A DNA stretch of 64,000 nt from Limnohabitans sp. 63ED37-2 (GTDB lineage Bacteria > Pseudomonadota > Gammaproteobacteria > Burkholderiales > Burkholderiaceae_C), in assembly GCF_001412535.1 (NCBI RefSeq), contig NZ_CP011774.1, forward strand, positions 3,219,501-3,283,500. The letters are read 5' to 3'. The notes under the pieces are model-generated. The model searched no databases and had not been told where the DNA came from. It was given only the letters and a program-made list of their open reading frames with translations. Positions 1 to 8,653 of the stretch are shown piece after piece. Both the position numbers and the translations under genes were made by a program. How positions within the stretch are numbered: position 1 is the first letter of the stretch; every line of letters starts with the position of its first letter.

Positions 1-132
1 CACCACATCGGTGGGGCCGCCAGCGGCAAAGGGAACCACTAGCGTGATGGGCCTGGTGGGAAAGTTCTGGGCGTGTGCCGCAGTGCAGGCCAATGCCAAA
101 GCACTCAGAGCCAAACGAAGGGTGATTTTCAT
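1..132 (-). CDS. Bug-family tripartite tricarboxylate transporter substrate-binding protein (5' part only)
   Basis: Only the first 44 codons are in the window; the gene runs off the left edge. The frame starts with a Sec signal peptide (MKITLRLALSALALACTAAHA) and continues into NFPTRPITLVVPFAAGG, the hallmark N-terminus of mature Bug/TctC periplasmic binding proteins, which capture carboxylates or other small solutes for TctAB-type uptake. The ATG at 132 is preceded on the minus strand by AAAGGAGACCCC, a good ribosome binding site. Substrate cannot be told from the fragment, and many Bug proteins are orphans without adjacent transporter genes. Confidence 0.88.
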   Translation of the reverse strand, partial: MKITLRLALSALALACTAAHAQNFPTRPITLVVPFAAGGPTDVV

Positions 133-603
133 GGGGTCTCCTTTTGAATAAAGCATTCACTGATGACTGTGAGCCGTACGTCTGCCTGTCGATGCACACG
201 TAACAATCCAATTGTGAATTTTGAGACCTGCTGCGAAGAGGGCAATCCGTGTTTTGTGAAGGAGGGCTTTCTCAAAACAAAAGGACCCAGGCTTCAAAGT
301 CGGGGCAAACCCTCTTGACGCAAAGGCCCCTTAGGCTCACCCGTCGACATTCGCAGAGACTGATGAGTGAAGGCCTTCGAGGCCTGTCATTGTGCGAACG
401 GTTTCAGAAATTTTAATAAATACGATATTTGCAATTTAATACAATACAAATACCATGGTACTCCAATTGGCCAATTTACTTGTCTTGTTGATGTTCCTAT
501 GATCGGTCAACCATTAGGGTCTCATGGGCCTTCACTGGGGTGCAGACAGGCCATCCAGTGACCATCTTTTTACGACAACTTTCAAGCCGACGTGCTGAGC
601 ACC
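133..603. other. Intergenic region between the Bug-family gene and the OmpA-like gene
   Basis: About 470 bases with no supported gene. The leftmost part should hold the promoter of the divergent Bug gene. A small hairpin of two AGGCCT arms with a TCG loop sits at 371-385, and a strongly A+T-rich block covers about 409-455. Short open frames here lack family resemblance and a ribosome binding site. Confidence 0.5.
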
Positions 604-1554
604 ATGCAAAAAATCAAGCTGTATTCATCCCTGTTCATCGCCTTGCTGGTTGCCTTGGGGGCTGGTTCTGTGACACAGGCACAAACCAGCGTGACGACCA
701 ACCAAGCGGGGGTCAACGCAAGGATTGATGTTCTGGGTGGTGTTTTTGAGCCGCTCTCTAACATCGGACCCAGTCAAAGCCGCATTGTGGTGTATCGCAC
801 AACCAGCACCCAACAATTGCCCGGTGCGACGGGGGTGTTCATTCAAGGGCAGTACCACACATCCTTGGTCCCTGGAGGCTATAGCCAACTTTGCTTGCCG
901 CCAGGTCAATTCGAAATTGGCGCACGACAATTTCGAGTGGGCCAAAATGCTCGGGACAGTTTTGACACCGTCACAGCCTTGGCATTGCCACCCGCCCAAA
1001 CTCAGTACCTGACCGTTGTGGAGTCCTCCGGTCGGCCCGTTATGAAGCCTGTGTCGGCTGCTCAAGCGCAGCAAGAGTTGGGTACCACGCGACTTCAAAT
1101 TCATACCATTTCAAGGGTGGCGCAGGCCCAAAACTGTGTGGAGGCTGCCGCACCTGTGGCACAGCCCGAGCAATTTATTTTGTCGAGTGATGCCTTGTTT
1201 GCGTTCGGTCGATCGGATTTGAATGGTTTGACGGCCGCAGGGCGTGAGTCATTGGACTTGCTGACGGCACGCCTACGCAAGGACTATGTGCGCATCGACA
1301 GGATTCATGTGATCGGTCATGCGGACCCCTTGGGCTCACCTGAATTCAATGAGCGTTTGTCGGTCAACAGGGCCAATACGGTCCGTCAATATCTTCAAAC
1401 CAGTGGTCAAATTTCCGCCCCGATGACTTCCGAAGGTCGAGGCGCTCGACAATTGGTCGAGACCCGCTGCGCCCGTCAGACAACGAATGCGGCCATCTTG
1501 TGCAATCAAGCGAACCGCAGGGTGGTGACAGAGGTCACCGGACAACGTCGATGA
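604..1554 (+). CDS. OmpA-family outer-membrane/peptidoglycan-binding protein
   Basis: A 316-residue exported protein. The N-terminus (MQKIKLYSSLFIALLVALG, ending near AQAQ) is a signal peptide, which favours ATG 604 over the in-frame GTG at 592. The C-terminal third (about residues 190-316) is an OmpA-type domain: FGRSDLNGL, then GHADPLGS and NERLSVNRA at about 238-257, the segment that binds diaminopimelate in peptidoglycan. The N-terminal two thirds are not a recognisable beta-barrel and may be a periplasmic module. It probably anchors the envelope to the cell wall. No strong Shine-Dalgarno is visible upstream. Confidence 0.85.
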   Translation: MQKIKLYSSLFIALLVALGAGSVTQAQTSVTTNQAGVNARIDVLGGVFEPLSNIGPSQSRIVVYRTTSTQQLPGATGVFIQGQYHTSLVPGGYSQLCLPPGQFEIGARQFRVGQNARDSFDTVTALALPPAQTQYLTVVESSGRPVMKPVSAAQAQQELGTTRLQIHTISRVAQAQNCVEAAAPVAQPEQFILSSDALFAFGRSDLNGLTAAGRESLDLLTARLRKDYVRIDRIHVIGHADPLGSPEFNERLSVNRANTVRQYLQTSGQISAPMTSEGRGARQLVETRCARQTTNAAILCNQANRRVVTEVTGQRR

Positions 1555-1874
1555 GGTCAGGTCATCGTTGCGCTTAAAAAATTGCAGCTTTTCAAATGTG
1601 GAACGCTAAAACCAAGTAGTGCCGTATTTTCAATCAGTATGTTTTCCAAGTCCGGTGGTCTCAAAAATGATTTGAATGGACATGACCCTTGTCAGATTGG
1701 CTGTACGACACCTCACAGATTGCCAAAAACAGACACGCACCGTTGATGACGCGCAACGGTGCGTTTTTTTCGGCCAGAGGTGTTGGGCCATTTGATGTTG
1801 GGCAAATGGACGGGCAGCATCCTCGATTCCAATGAAATGGAGAAGCTTTTCTCTCATTCATAAGGAATGTCAAC
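1555..1874. other. Intergenic region between OmpA-like and OmpW-like genes
   Basis: 320 bases without a supported gene; it contains the terminator at 1735-1770 and, presumably, the promoter of the OmpW-like gene. Confidence 0.5.
1735..1770 (+). terminator. Rho-independent terminator
   Basis: Perfect 11-bp stem ACGCACCGTTG / CAACGGTGCGT with an 8-nt loop, followed by a T run to 1770. It lies about 180 bases after the OmpA-like stop and ends that transcript before the OmpW-like gene. Confidence 0.85.
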
Positions 1875-2471
1875 ATGAAAAAGCACAAGTTGATGGTGGC
1901 GATCGTGGCTGTGGGTTGCGTAAGCGGCGTATTGGCTCAGACATCTGGCGACAGCCCTTGGATGGTTCGTGTCCGATCTGTGCACCTGGACAGCAGCAAC
2001 AAGGACTCAACACCTTTGGGTTTGTCGATCAACAACAAGACTTTCGGTGAGGTGGATGTCACCTACTTCCTGAGCCCCAACCTGGCAGCCGAATTGGTTT
2101 TGACCAACCCTCAAAAGCAAACGGTTTATGCCAACGGCAGCGAAATCGGGTCTTTCAAGCATTTACCGCCCAGCGTGCTGTTGCAATACCACTTCACCGA
2201 CCAACAAGGTATCAAACCCTATGTGGGTGCAGGCATCAATTACACACATTTCAGTGATGTGGCCTTGCCAGAAGGGGTGAGTTTGGACAGCCACAGCTGG
2301 GGTTTGGCGTTTCAAGCTGGACTGGACATTCCGCTGGACCGAAATTGGTCCATCAATTTGGATGTGAAGAAGGCCTACATCCGCAGCGATGTTTATGCGG
2401 CAGGCAGCAGCATCGGTCGATTGAAGGTGGACCCCGTGTTGTATGCGGTCGGTTTGGGTTACCGTTTCTGA
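1875..2471 (+). CDS. OmpW-family outer-membrane beta-barrel protein
   Basis: 198 residues with a signal peptide (MKKHKLMVAIVAVGCVSGVLA). The mature part begins GDSPWMVRVRSVHLDSSNKD, as in OmpW/AlkL proteins. It continues with alternating-hydrophobicity strands (YFLSPNLAAELVL, KPYVGAGINYTHF, NWSINLDVKKAYI) and ends in GLGYRF, a terminal aromatic typical of outer-membrane barrels. OmpW proteins form 8-stranded barrels with a lateral hydrophobic channel. An AAGGAA ribosome binding site precedes the ATG. It is preceded by a terminator, so it is likely monocistronic. Confidence 0.9.
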   Translation: MKKHKLMVAIVAVGCVSGVLAQTSGDSPWMVRVRSVHLDSSNKDSTPLGLSINNKTFGEVDVTYFLSPNLAAELVLTNPQKQTVYANGSEIGSFKHLPPSVLLQYHFTDQQGIKPYVGAGINYTHFSDVALPEGVSLDSHSWGLAFQAGLDIPLDRNWSINLDVKKAYIRSDVYAAGSSIGRLKVDPVLYAVGLGYRF

Positions 2472-2542
2472 GTTCTGGTGATGGCGTTTGCGGCCGGTTT
2501 GATGGCCGAGCCCGCAGGCGCCGTCACCCTGGCTAGGGGGCG

Positions 2543-2557
2543 GATAATTCGAGAATG
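2543..2557 (+). promoter_or_regulatory. Candidate -10 box of a leaderless ubiA transcript
   Basis: GATAAT at 2543-2548 lies exactly 6 nt before the ubiA ATG, so transcription would start at or next to the A of the start codon. No Shine-Dalgarno is present. The -35 region is weak. Confidence 0.4.
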
Positions 2558-3406
2558 ACCGACCGACTCAAGCTTTACCTCGACCTGATTCGCTGGAACC
2601 GCCCTGCTGGATGGTTGCTGCTGCTGTGGCCAACTTTGTCCGCTTTGTGGTTGGCTGCTGAGGGTTTTCCGGGTTGGCATTTGGTGGCGGTGTTCACGCT
2701 GGGCACCATCTTGATGCGCAGCGCGGGGTGTTGTGTCAACGATGTGGCTGATCGTGAATTTGACAAGCATGTCAAGCGTACGGCGCTGCGACCGGTGACA
2801 AGTGGACGTTTGGGCGTCAAAGAGGCGCTGGGTTTGGGCGGCGTGCTGGCCTTGCTGGCTTTTATGCTGGTGCTCAGCACCAACCGTGTGACGGTGTCTT
2901 GGTCATTTGCAGCTTTGGCGGTGACGTTGGTTTACCCCTATGCCAAGCGTTGGGTGGCCATGCCGCAGGCGGTGTTGGGGGTGGCCTTCAGTTTTGGGAT
3001 TCCGATGGCTTTTGCAGCGGTTCAAAGCGAAGTGCCACCACTGGCTTGGGGCTTGCTCTTGGGCAATTTGTTCTGGGTGCTGGCCTATGACACCGAATAC
3101 GCCATGGTGGACCGCGATGACGATCTGAAGATCGGCATGAAAACCTCGGCCATCACCTTGGGGCAATGGGATGTGGCCGCCATCACGGGGTTTTATGCGG
3201 CCTTTTTGACGATTTGGGCGCTGCTCTTGAACGCCCCCGAGCGTGGTGCTTGGCTGTGGTTGGGGCTGGCGGGGGCAGCCCTTCAGGCGCTTTGGCACCT
3301 GTGGTTGATCAAAGACCGCAGCCGCGAGGGCTGCTTCAAGGCCTTTAGGCTGAACCACTGGGTGGGCTTGAGCGTGTTTGCGGGCCTGGTCTTGTCTTAC
3401 ACCTGA
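2555..3406 (+). CDS. ubiA: 4-hydroxybenzoate polyprenyltransferase
   Basis: 283-residue integral-membrane prenyltransferase that attaches the polyprenyl tail to 4-hydroxybenzoate in ubiquinone synthesis. Both metal/diphosphate-binding Asp-rich motifs are visible: NDVADREFD at 62-70 and DTEYAMVDRDDD at 179-190. They are separated by hydrophobic helices, as expected for UbiA. Length is standard. The ATG at 2555 lacks a Shine-Dalgarno and follows a -10-like box by 6 nt, suggesting a leaderless mRNA. The convergent proC gene ends 34 nt downstream. Confidence 0.96.
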   Translation: MTDRLKLYLDLIRWNRPAGWLLLLWPTLSALWLAAEGFPGWHLVAVFTLGTILMRSAGCCVNDVADREFDKHVKRTALRPVTSGRLGVKEALGLGGVLALLAFMLVLSTNRVTVSWSFAALAVTLVYPYAKRWVAMPQAVLGVAFSFGIPMAFAAVQSEVPPLAWGLLLGNLFWVLAYDTEYAMVDRDDDLKIGMKTSAITLGQWDVAAITGFYAAFLTIWALLLNAPERGAWLWLGLAGAALQALWHLWLIKDRSREGCFKAFRLNHWVGLSVFAGLVLSYT

Positions 3407-3439
3407 AGACCAGCACACCAGCCCACGTCGGGTCCGCGT

Positions 3440-4264
3440 TCAGGACTTGCCAAACTCATCGCCCAACTCGCGGGCGCGTTGTTCAGCCGCTTGCATGGCT
3501 TTGACAAAAGCGGGCTTGATACCGGCGGCTTCCATGGCGGTCAGCGCTGCATAGGTGGTGCCGCCTTTGGACGTGACCCGTTGGCGCAGCACCTCGGGCG
3601 ATTCGGTGGAGGCCGAAGCCAGGGAGGATGCGCCCGAAAAAGTGGCCATGGCCAGTTGATAGGCCTGCTCTGCGCTCAGCCCCATGCCCACACCGGCTTC
3701 GGTCATGGCTTCGAGGAAATAAAACACATAGGCTGGGCCGGAGCCTGACAAGGCGGTCACGGCGTCCAGCTGAGACTCCTTGTGCACCCAGATGAATTGC
3801 CCGGTGGTACCAATGACCTGCTCCACCAGCGCTTTGTCCACAGCCGTGACCGATGGGCAAGCAAACAAGCCGGTGATGCCTTGGCCCACCAGCGCCGGTG
3901 TGTTGGGCATGCATCTCACCACGCGGTCGGAGCCGACCCAGCGGCCAATGCTGTCGGTTCGGATGCCTGCGGCCACCGACAGGTGCAAGGCGGCGCGGGT
4001 GTGGGGCATGACCGGGGCGGCGGCTTCGCTGAAAATTTGCGGCTTGACTGCCCAGACCACCAAGTCTGACTGGGCCAGGGCTGGGCCTGCGGCAGGCAAG
4101 GCGGTGATGCCGAAGTCGTTCAAGAGCTTGGCAGCGGTCTCGGCAAAGGGTTCGACCACGGTGAATTGATCGGGCCGCATGCCTTGGCGAATCAAGCCGC
4201 CAATGATGGCGCTGGCCATGTTGCCGCCGCCTATGAAGGCCATGTGGTGTGCAAAAGTCGTCAT
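3440..4264 (-). CDS. proC: Pyrroline-5-carboxylate reductase
   Basis: 274 residues from the ATG at 4264; a longer frame from 4288 adds eight residues without family resemblance. ProC reduces 1-pyrroline-5-carboxylate to proline with NAD(P)H. The N-terminal Rossmann motif FIGGGNMASAIIGGL is at about 10-24. The C-terminal dimerisation/substrate signature is present as LSGSGPAYVF (about 172-181) and RVTSKGGTTYAAL (about 229-241). It is transcribed divergently from glpK, with about 90 bases shared for both promoters. Confidence 0.96.
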   Translation of the reverse strand: MTTFAHHMAFIGGGNMASAIIGGLIRQGMRPDQFTVVEPFAETAAKLLNDFGITALPAAGPALAQSDLVVWAVKPQIFSEAAAPVMPHTRAALHLSVAAGIRTDSIGRWVGSDRVVRCMPNTPALVGQGITGLFACPSVTAVDKALVEQVIGTTGQFIWVHKESQLDAVTALSGSGPAYVFYFLEAMTEAGVGMGLSAEQAYQLAMATFSGASSLASASTESPEVLRQRVTSKGGTTYAALTAMEAAGIKPAFVKAMQAAEQRARELGDEFGKS

Positions 4265-4341
4265 GATGCCCAGTCTCGCAGGTGTCATTGTTAAAAGGTC
4301 AATCGGGGAATTGTCGCTGTTTGTGCGGGCTGCTTTGCGCT

Positions 4342-4356
4342 AGTCTTGTCAGAATG
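4342..4356 (+). promoter_or_regulatory. Candidate -10 box of a leaderless glpK transcript
   Basis: TAGTCT at 4342-4347 is followed by 6 nt and then the glpK ATG, the same geometry as at ubiA and rpe. No Shine-Dalgarno is present. The -35 box is poor. Confidence 0.3.
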
Positions 4357-5856
4357 GACTACATCCTTTCGATTGACCAAGGCACCACCAGCTCACGGGC
4401 GGTGGTGTTTGACCGTGCCGGCCAAGTGGTGGCCATGGCACAACGTGAATTTACCCAGCATTTCCCACGCCCGGGTTGGGTGGAACACGATGCCACCGAA
4501 ATCTGGACCACCCAGTTGGCCGTCCTGCGTGAGGCGCTGCTGCATGCGGGCATCACAGCCCGACAGGTGCGGGCCTTGGGCATCACCAACCAGCGCGAAA
4601 CCACGGTGCTGTGGGATCGCCGAACGGGCGAGCCGGTGGCCCCAGCCATCGTCTGGCAAGACCGGCGCACCGCTGGGCTTTGCGCAGACTTGCGCGCGGC
4701 AGGCCACGCCCCTGAGATCGCCTCCAAAACAGGTTTGGTCATTGATGCATATTTTTCGGGCACCAAGCTGGCGTGGCTGCTGGACCATGTGCCGGGTGCC
4801 CGGGCGCGGGCGCAGCGGGGTGAGTTGGCCTTCGGCACGGTGGACAGTTGGCTGTTGTGGCAGCTGACGGGCGGGCGGGTGCATGCCACCGAGCCCAGCA
4901 ACGCCTCGCGTACCCTGCTGTTCAACCTGAAAACCGGCGCCTGGGACCAGGACATGCTGGCCTTGCTGAACATTCCAGCCGCTGTGTTGCCCCGGATCTT
5001 GCCCTCTTGCGGCCAGCTGGCCGAGACGGACGCCCACTTGCTGGGGGCCAGTGTGCCGATTGCAGGTTGGGCAGGTGATCAACAGGCGGCGCTTTTCGGT
5101 CAGGCTTGCTTTGCACCTGGCATGGCCAAAAACACCTATGGCACGGGCTGCTTCATGCTGATGAACACGGGAGATCAACCCGTGGCCAGTCACCACCAAT
5201 TGCTCAGCACCGTCGCCTGGCAAGGCCCGGACGCGGCACAACGGCCCATGGCTTATGCCTTGGAAGGATCGGTTTTTATGGCCGGCGCCACCGTGCAATG
5301 GTTGCGAGATGGGTTGCAAATCATCGACAGCGCAGCCCGGGTCGAAGCCCTGGCCGCCAGCGTGCAGGACACCGGGGACGTCTTCTTGGTGCCGGCCTTT
5401 GCTGGATTGGGTACACCCGACTGGGATGGCCAGGCCCGAGGAACCTTGGTGGGGATGACTCGGGGAACAGGGCGGGCGCACATTGCCAGAGCGGCTTTGG
5501 AGGCCATTGCACTGCAGACGGCAGATGTTTTTCGTGCAATGAGTGCGGACAGTGGTTTGGCGCTGACCGAACTGCGCGTAGACGGTGGTGCGAGCCAAAA
5601 CGACCTGTTGATGCAGATCCAAGCTGATGTGCTGGGTGTGCCTGTGGTTCGCAGCCGCATCAGTGAGACCACAGCGCTCGGGGCCGCTTACCTGGCGGGG
5701 CTGGCCACAGGCTACTGGTCCGGTGCCAAGGAGTTGGAAGCACAATGGCAAGAAGAGAGGCGGTTTTTGCCGCAATGGCAAGAAACCCAAAGGACAAGCC
5801 ACGTGGCGCGCTGGCGAGAAGCGGTCAGCCGTTCGCGCGCTTGGGCCGAAAACTGA
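4354..5856 (+). CDS. glpK: Glycerol kinase
   Basis: 500-residue FGGY-family kinase phosphorylating glycerol to glycerol 3-phosphate. The N-terminal phosphate loop DYILSIDQGTTSSRAVVFD fixes the start at 4354; upstream in-frame codons from 4282 are unlike the family. Other signatures are GWVEHD, ITNQRETT, YFSGTKLAWLLD, the FGGY-type GTGRAHIARAALEAIALQT, and the adenosine-binding DGGASQNDLLMQ. No glpF, glpD or glpR lies next to it, so it is a stand-alone gene here. It is followed by the promoter of the ribosomal-protein operon. Confidence 0.97.
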   Translation: MDYILSIDQGTTSSRAVVFDRAGQVVAMAQREFTQHFPRPGWVEHDATEIWTTQLAVLREALLHAGITARQVRALGITNQRETTVLWDRRTGEPVAPAIVWQDRRTAGLCADLRAAGHAPEIASKTGLVIDAYFSGTKLAWLLDHVPGARARAQRGELAFGTVDSWLLWQLTGGRVHATEPSNASRTLLFNLKTGAWDQDMLALLNIPAAVLPRILPSCGQLAETDAHLLGASVPIAGWAGDQQAALFGQACFAPGMAKNTYGTGCFMLMNTGDQPVASHHQLLSTVAWQGPDAAQRPMAYALEGSVFMAGATVQWLRDGLQIIDSAARVEALAASVQDTGDVFLVPAFAGLGTPDWDGQARGTLVGMTRGTGRAHIARAALEAIALQTADVFRAMSADSGLALTELRVDGGASQNDLLMQIQADVLGVPVVRSRISETTALGAAYLAGLATGYWSGAKELEAQWQEERRFLPQWQETQRTSHVARWREAVSRSRAWAEN

Positions 5857-5950
5857 ATCTTTAAGTCGCAATAAGGCGCGTTTCTTGACCTTCTAACTCG
5901 GTCAAAAAGGCTGCAAGCCGCCAAGAATGTCAAAAATTTTCAAAAACGAC

Positions 5951-5979
5951 TTGCGAGTGGTCTTTTTTAAAGGCATAAT
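5951..5979 (+). promoter_or_regulatory. Promoter of the rplN-led ribosomal-protein operon
   Basis: TTGCGA at 5951-5956 and CATAAT at 5974-5979 are separated by 17 bp, a sigma-70-like arrangement. The predicted start is near 5986, leaving a leader of about 140 nt before rplN. Confidence 0.6.
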
Positions 5980-6126
5980 AGAGGGCTTCGCCTCGCAAAA
6001 GGCGTAGGTATCTGCCCAAACTGAAGCAAAGCGAGTGGTTCGCTGTGTGAATGACGGGTCCAAGACTGATTCTGATATGTTGGCTTTTGGGCTGGCAGGT
6101 AAAGAATACAAGTTGGGAACAAAGAA

Positions 6127-6495
6127 ATGATCCAGACAGAATCTCGGTTGGATGTGGCCGACAACACCGGCGCCAAGTCCGTGCTGTGCATCAAGGTGCT
6201 CGGCGGGTCCAAGCGTCGCTATGCAAGTGTTGGCGACATCATCAAAGTGAGCATCAAAGAAGCCGCTCCACGTGGTCGCGTCAAAAAAGGCGAGATCTAC
6301 AGTGCTGTTGTGGTTCGCACTGCCAAAGGCATTCGCCGTGGCGATGGTTCGCTCATCAAATTCGATGGCAACGCCGCTGTGTTGCTGAACGCCAAGTTGG
6401 AGCCCATCGGCACCCGCATCTTCGGCCCGGTCACGCGTGAACTGCGTACCGAGAAGTTCATGAAGATCGTGTCCTTGGCTCCTGAAGTACTGTAA
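6127..6495 (+). CDS. rplN: 50S ribosomal protein L14
   Basis: 122 residues, full length. The sequence begins MIQTESRLDVADNTGAKS and contains the L14 signature around RGRVKKGEIYSAVVV. L14 lies on the 50S interface and contacts 16S rRNA in an intersubunit bridge. It is the first gene of the operon here: the rpsQ end of the S10 operon is not upstream, glpK is. A promoter is visible 150 bases upstream and rplX follows after 9 bases. Confidence 0.98.
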   Translation: MIQTESRLDVADNTGAKSVLCIKVLGGSKRRYASVGDIIKVSIKEAAPRGRVKKGEIYSAVVVRTAKGIRRGDGSLIKFDGNAAVLLNAKLEPIGTRIFGPVTRELRTEKFMKIVSLAPEVL

Positions 6496-6504
6496 GGACG
6501 CGCC

Positions 6505-6825
6505 ATGAACAAGATTCGCACAGGCGACGAAGTCATCGTCATCACAGGTCGTGACAAGGGCAAGCGCGGCAAAGTGTCGTCGCGCGCCAGCGACTCACAC
6601 CTCCTGATTGACGGTATCAACATCGTCAAAAAACACGCCAAGCCAAACCCCATGAAGGGCACAACTGGCGGCATCATCGAAAAGGCCATGCCGATTCACC
6701 AATCCAACGTGGCGATTTTCAACGCTGCGACTGGCAAGGCTGATCGCGTGGGCATCAAGTTGCAGGCTGACGGCAAACGCGTTCGCGTTTACAAGTCCAG
6801 CGGCGAAGAAATCAAGGTGGCATGA
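6505..6825 (+). CDS. rplX: 50S ribosomal protein L24
   Basis: 106 residues with an N-terminal KOW RNA-binding motif (KIRTGDEVIVITGRDKGKRG). L24 initiates 50S assembly by binding the 5' end of 23S rRNA. The ribosome binding site AAGGACG overlaps the end of rplN. Its stop is immediately adjacent to the rplE start, so the two are translationally coupled. Confidence 0.97.
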   Translation: MNKIRTGDEVIVITGRDKGKRGKVSSRASDSHLLIDGINIVKKHAKPNPMKGTTGGIIEKAMPIHQSNVAIFNAATGKADRVGIKLQADGKRVRVYKSSGEEIKVA

Positions 6826-6827
6826 GC

Positions 6828-7367
6828 ATGGCACGTTTGCAACAACTCTTCCGCGAGAAAATCGCTGCTGACCTGACGGCCAAATTTGGCTACACGTCGC
6901 CCATGCAGGTCCCTCGCATCACCAAGATCACCTTAAACATGGGTGTGTCTGAAGCAGTGGCTGACAAGAAAGTCATGGACCACGCAGTGAGCGACTTGAC
7001 TAAGATCGCGGGCCAGAAGCCTGTGGTGACCAAGGCCAAGAAAGCGATTGCCGGCTTCAAGATCCGTGAACAACAGCCTATCGGCTGCATGGTGACCCTG
7101 CGCGGCGTTCAGATGTATGAATTCCTGGACCGTTTCGTGACCGTGGCTCTGCCTCGCGTGCGTGACTTCCGTGGTATTTCTGGTCGTGCCTTCGATGGTC
7201 GCGGCAACTACAACATCGGCGTCAAAGAGCAGATCATTTTCCCTGAGATTGAGTACGACAAGGTCGATGCCTTGCGCGGTCTCAACATCAGCATCACCAC
7301 CACGGCCAAGTCTGACGAAGAGTGCAAAGCACTCTTGGCAGCTTTCCGCTTCCCCTTCAAGAACTGA
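6828..7367 (+). CDS. rplE: 50S ribosomal protein L5
   Basis: 179 residues beginning MARLQQLF. Two in-frame ATGs (6822 and 6828) compete. AAGGTGG at 6814-6820 is well spaced only for 6828, which also matches the usual L5 N-terminus. L5 binds 5S rRNA in the central protuberance and contacts the P-site tRNA. Conserved parts include ITLNMGVSEAVADKK and RDFRGISGRAFDGRGNYNIG. Confidence 0.96.
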   Translation: MARLQQLFREKIAADLTAKFGYTSPMQVPRITKITLNMGVSEAVADKKVMDHAVSDLTKIAGQKPVVTKAKKAIAGFKIREQQPIGCMVTLRGVQMYEFLDRFVTVALPRVRDFRGISGRAFDGRGNYNIGVKEQIIFPEIEYDKVDALRGLNISITTTAKSDEECKALLAAFRFPFKN

Positions 7368-7375
7368 GGTGCCAC

Positions 7376-7681
7376 GTGGCTAAAGTAGCTTTGATCGAGC
7401 GCGAGCTCAAGCGTGAAAAACTGGCAGCCAAATTCGCGAAGAAATACGCGGAATTGAAGGCCGTTGCCAACGATGCCAAGCGCAGCGATGAAGAGCGTGC
7501 AGCTGCCCGTCTGGGTCTGCAAAAGCTCCCACGCAACGCCAACCCGACCCGTCAACGCAACCGCTGTGAAATCACCGGTCGCCCACGCGGTACGTTCCGT
7601 CAATTTGGTCTGGGCCGCGCCAAGATCCGTGAAATGGCCTTCGCTGGTCATATCCCGGGCGTGACCAAGGCCAGCTGGTAA
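7376..7681 (+). CDS. rpsN: 30S ribosomal protein S14, zinc-independent form
   Basis: 101 residues from a GTG at 7376, eight bases after rplE, with GAGGT as ribosome binding site. The open frame extends upstream into rplE, but family resemblance begins at AKVALIERELKREKL. Only one cysteine is present, so this is the longer, zinc-free S14 rather than the short CxxC type. The C-terminus GRPRGTFRQFGLGR...KASW is diagnostic. S14 helps assemble the 30S head. Confidence 0.96.
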   Translation: MAKVALIERELKREKLAAKFAKKYAELKAVANDAKRSDEERAAARLGLQKLPRNANPTRQRNRCEITGRPRGTFRQFGLGRAKIREMAFAGHIPGVTKASW

Positions 7682-7699
7682 TCGGCAGGAGATAACAAC

Positions 7700-8095
7700 A
7701 TGAGCATGAGTGATCCTATTGCCGATCTGTTGACCCGCATTCGCAACGCACAAATGGTGGCCAAGGCCGCAGTGATGGTGCCTTCTTCCAAAGTGAAGGT
7801 GGCCATTGCCCAAGTGCTGAAAGATGAGGGCTACATTGATGGCTTCCAAGTCAAAACCGAAGATGGCAAAGCCACCCTCGAAATCGCCCTGAAGTACTAC
7901 GCTGGCCGTCCGGTCATCGAGCGCATCGAGCGCGTGAGCCGCCCTGGCCTGCGTGTGTACAAAGGCCGTGATGCTATTCCTCAAGTCCAAAACGGCTTGG
8001 GCGTGGCCATCGTCACCACACCGCAAGGCGTGATGACCGATCGCAAAGCGCGTGCAGCCGGTGTCGGCGGCGAAGTGCTGTGCTACGTCGCTTAA
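7700..8095 (+). CDS. rpsH: 30S ribosomal protein S8
   Basis: 131 residues, MSMSDPIADLLTRIRNAQ to the conserved GVGGEVLCYVA end. S8 binds helix 21 of 16S rRNA centrally in the 30S platform, and in many bacteria it also represses its own operon by binding the spc mRNA. I did not identify the repressor site. AGGAG lies at the right distance before the ATG. Confidence 0.98.
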   Translation: MSMSDPIADLLTRIRNAQMVAKAAVMVPSSKVKVAIAQVLKDEGYIDGFQVKTEDGKATLEIALKYYAGRPVIERIERVSRPGLRVYKGRDAIPQVQNGLGVAIVTTPQGVMTDRKARAAGVGGEVLCYVA

Positions 8096-8108
8096 AGGGA
8101 GAAAAAGA

Positions 8109-8642
8109 ATGTCCCGCGTAGGAAAAATGCCTGTGACCATCCCCGCTGGTGTGGATGTGTCGATCAATGCAACACAAATCAGTGTGAAAGGCACAGGTGG
8201 TCAACTGGCCATCTCCGCCAACACACTGGTGACCGTGAACAACGAAGGTGGCAAACTGAGTTTTGCCCCGGTCAATGATTCACGTGAAGCCAATGCCATG
8301 AGTGGCACCATGCGTCAGCTGGTGAACAACATGGTGACTGGTGTGACCAAAGGTTTCGAAAAGAAGCTGAGCCTGGTCGGTGTGGGTTACAAAGCGGCCG
8401 CCTCTGGCGCCAAATTGAACCTGGCCGTGGGTTACTCCCATCCCGTCAACATCGATATGCCTGCTGGCATCACGGTGGCAACACCCAGCGCGACTGAAAT
8501 CGTGATCAAGGGTGCTGACCGTCAACGTGTTGGCCAAATTGCTGCTGAGATCCGTGCTGTTCGTCCTCCTGAGCCCTACAAAGGCAAAGGCATCCGTTAT
8601 TCGGATGAGAAGATCACGATCAAAGAGACCAAGAAGAAATAA
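8109..8642 (+). CDS. rplF: 50S ribosomal protein L6
   Basis: 177 residues starting MSRVGKMPVTIPAGV; an in-frame extension to 8052 overlaps rpsH and is rejected. A GGGAGAAA ribosome binding site precedes the start. L6 binds 23S rRNA near the factor-binding site. The C-terminal motif PEPYKGKGIRYSDE is intact. Confidence 0.97.
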   Translation: MSRVGKMPVTIPAGVDVSINATQISVKGTGGQLAISANTLVTVNNEGGKLSFAPVNDSREANAMSGTMRQLVNNMVTGVTKGFEKKLSLVGVGYKAAASGAKLNLAVGYSHPVNIDMPAGITVATPSATEIVIKGADRQRVGQIAAEIRAVRPPEPYKGKGIRYSDEKITIKETKKK

Positions 8643-8653
8643 GGAGCTGCATC

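Noticed and set aside
4393..5871. 492-codon antisense frame over glpK
   Set aside because: Composition shadow of a G+C-rich gene; the sense strand has complete glycerol kinase motifs.
5885..5905. Terminator after glpK (TTGACC/GGTCAA)
   Set aside because: Only six base pairs with a nine-base loop and no T run.
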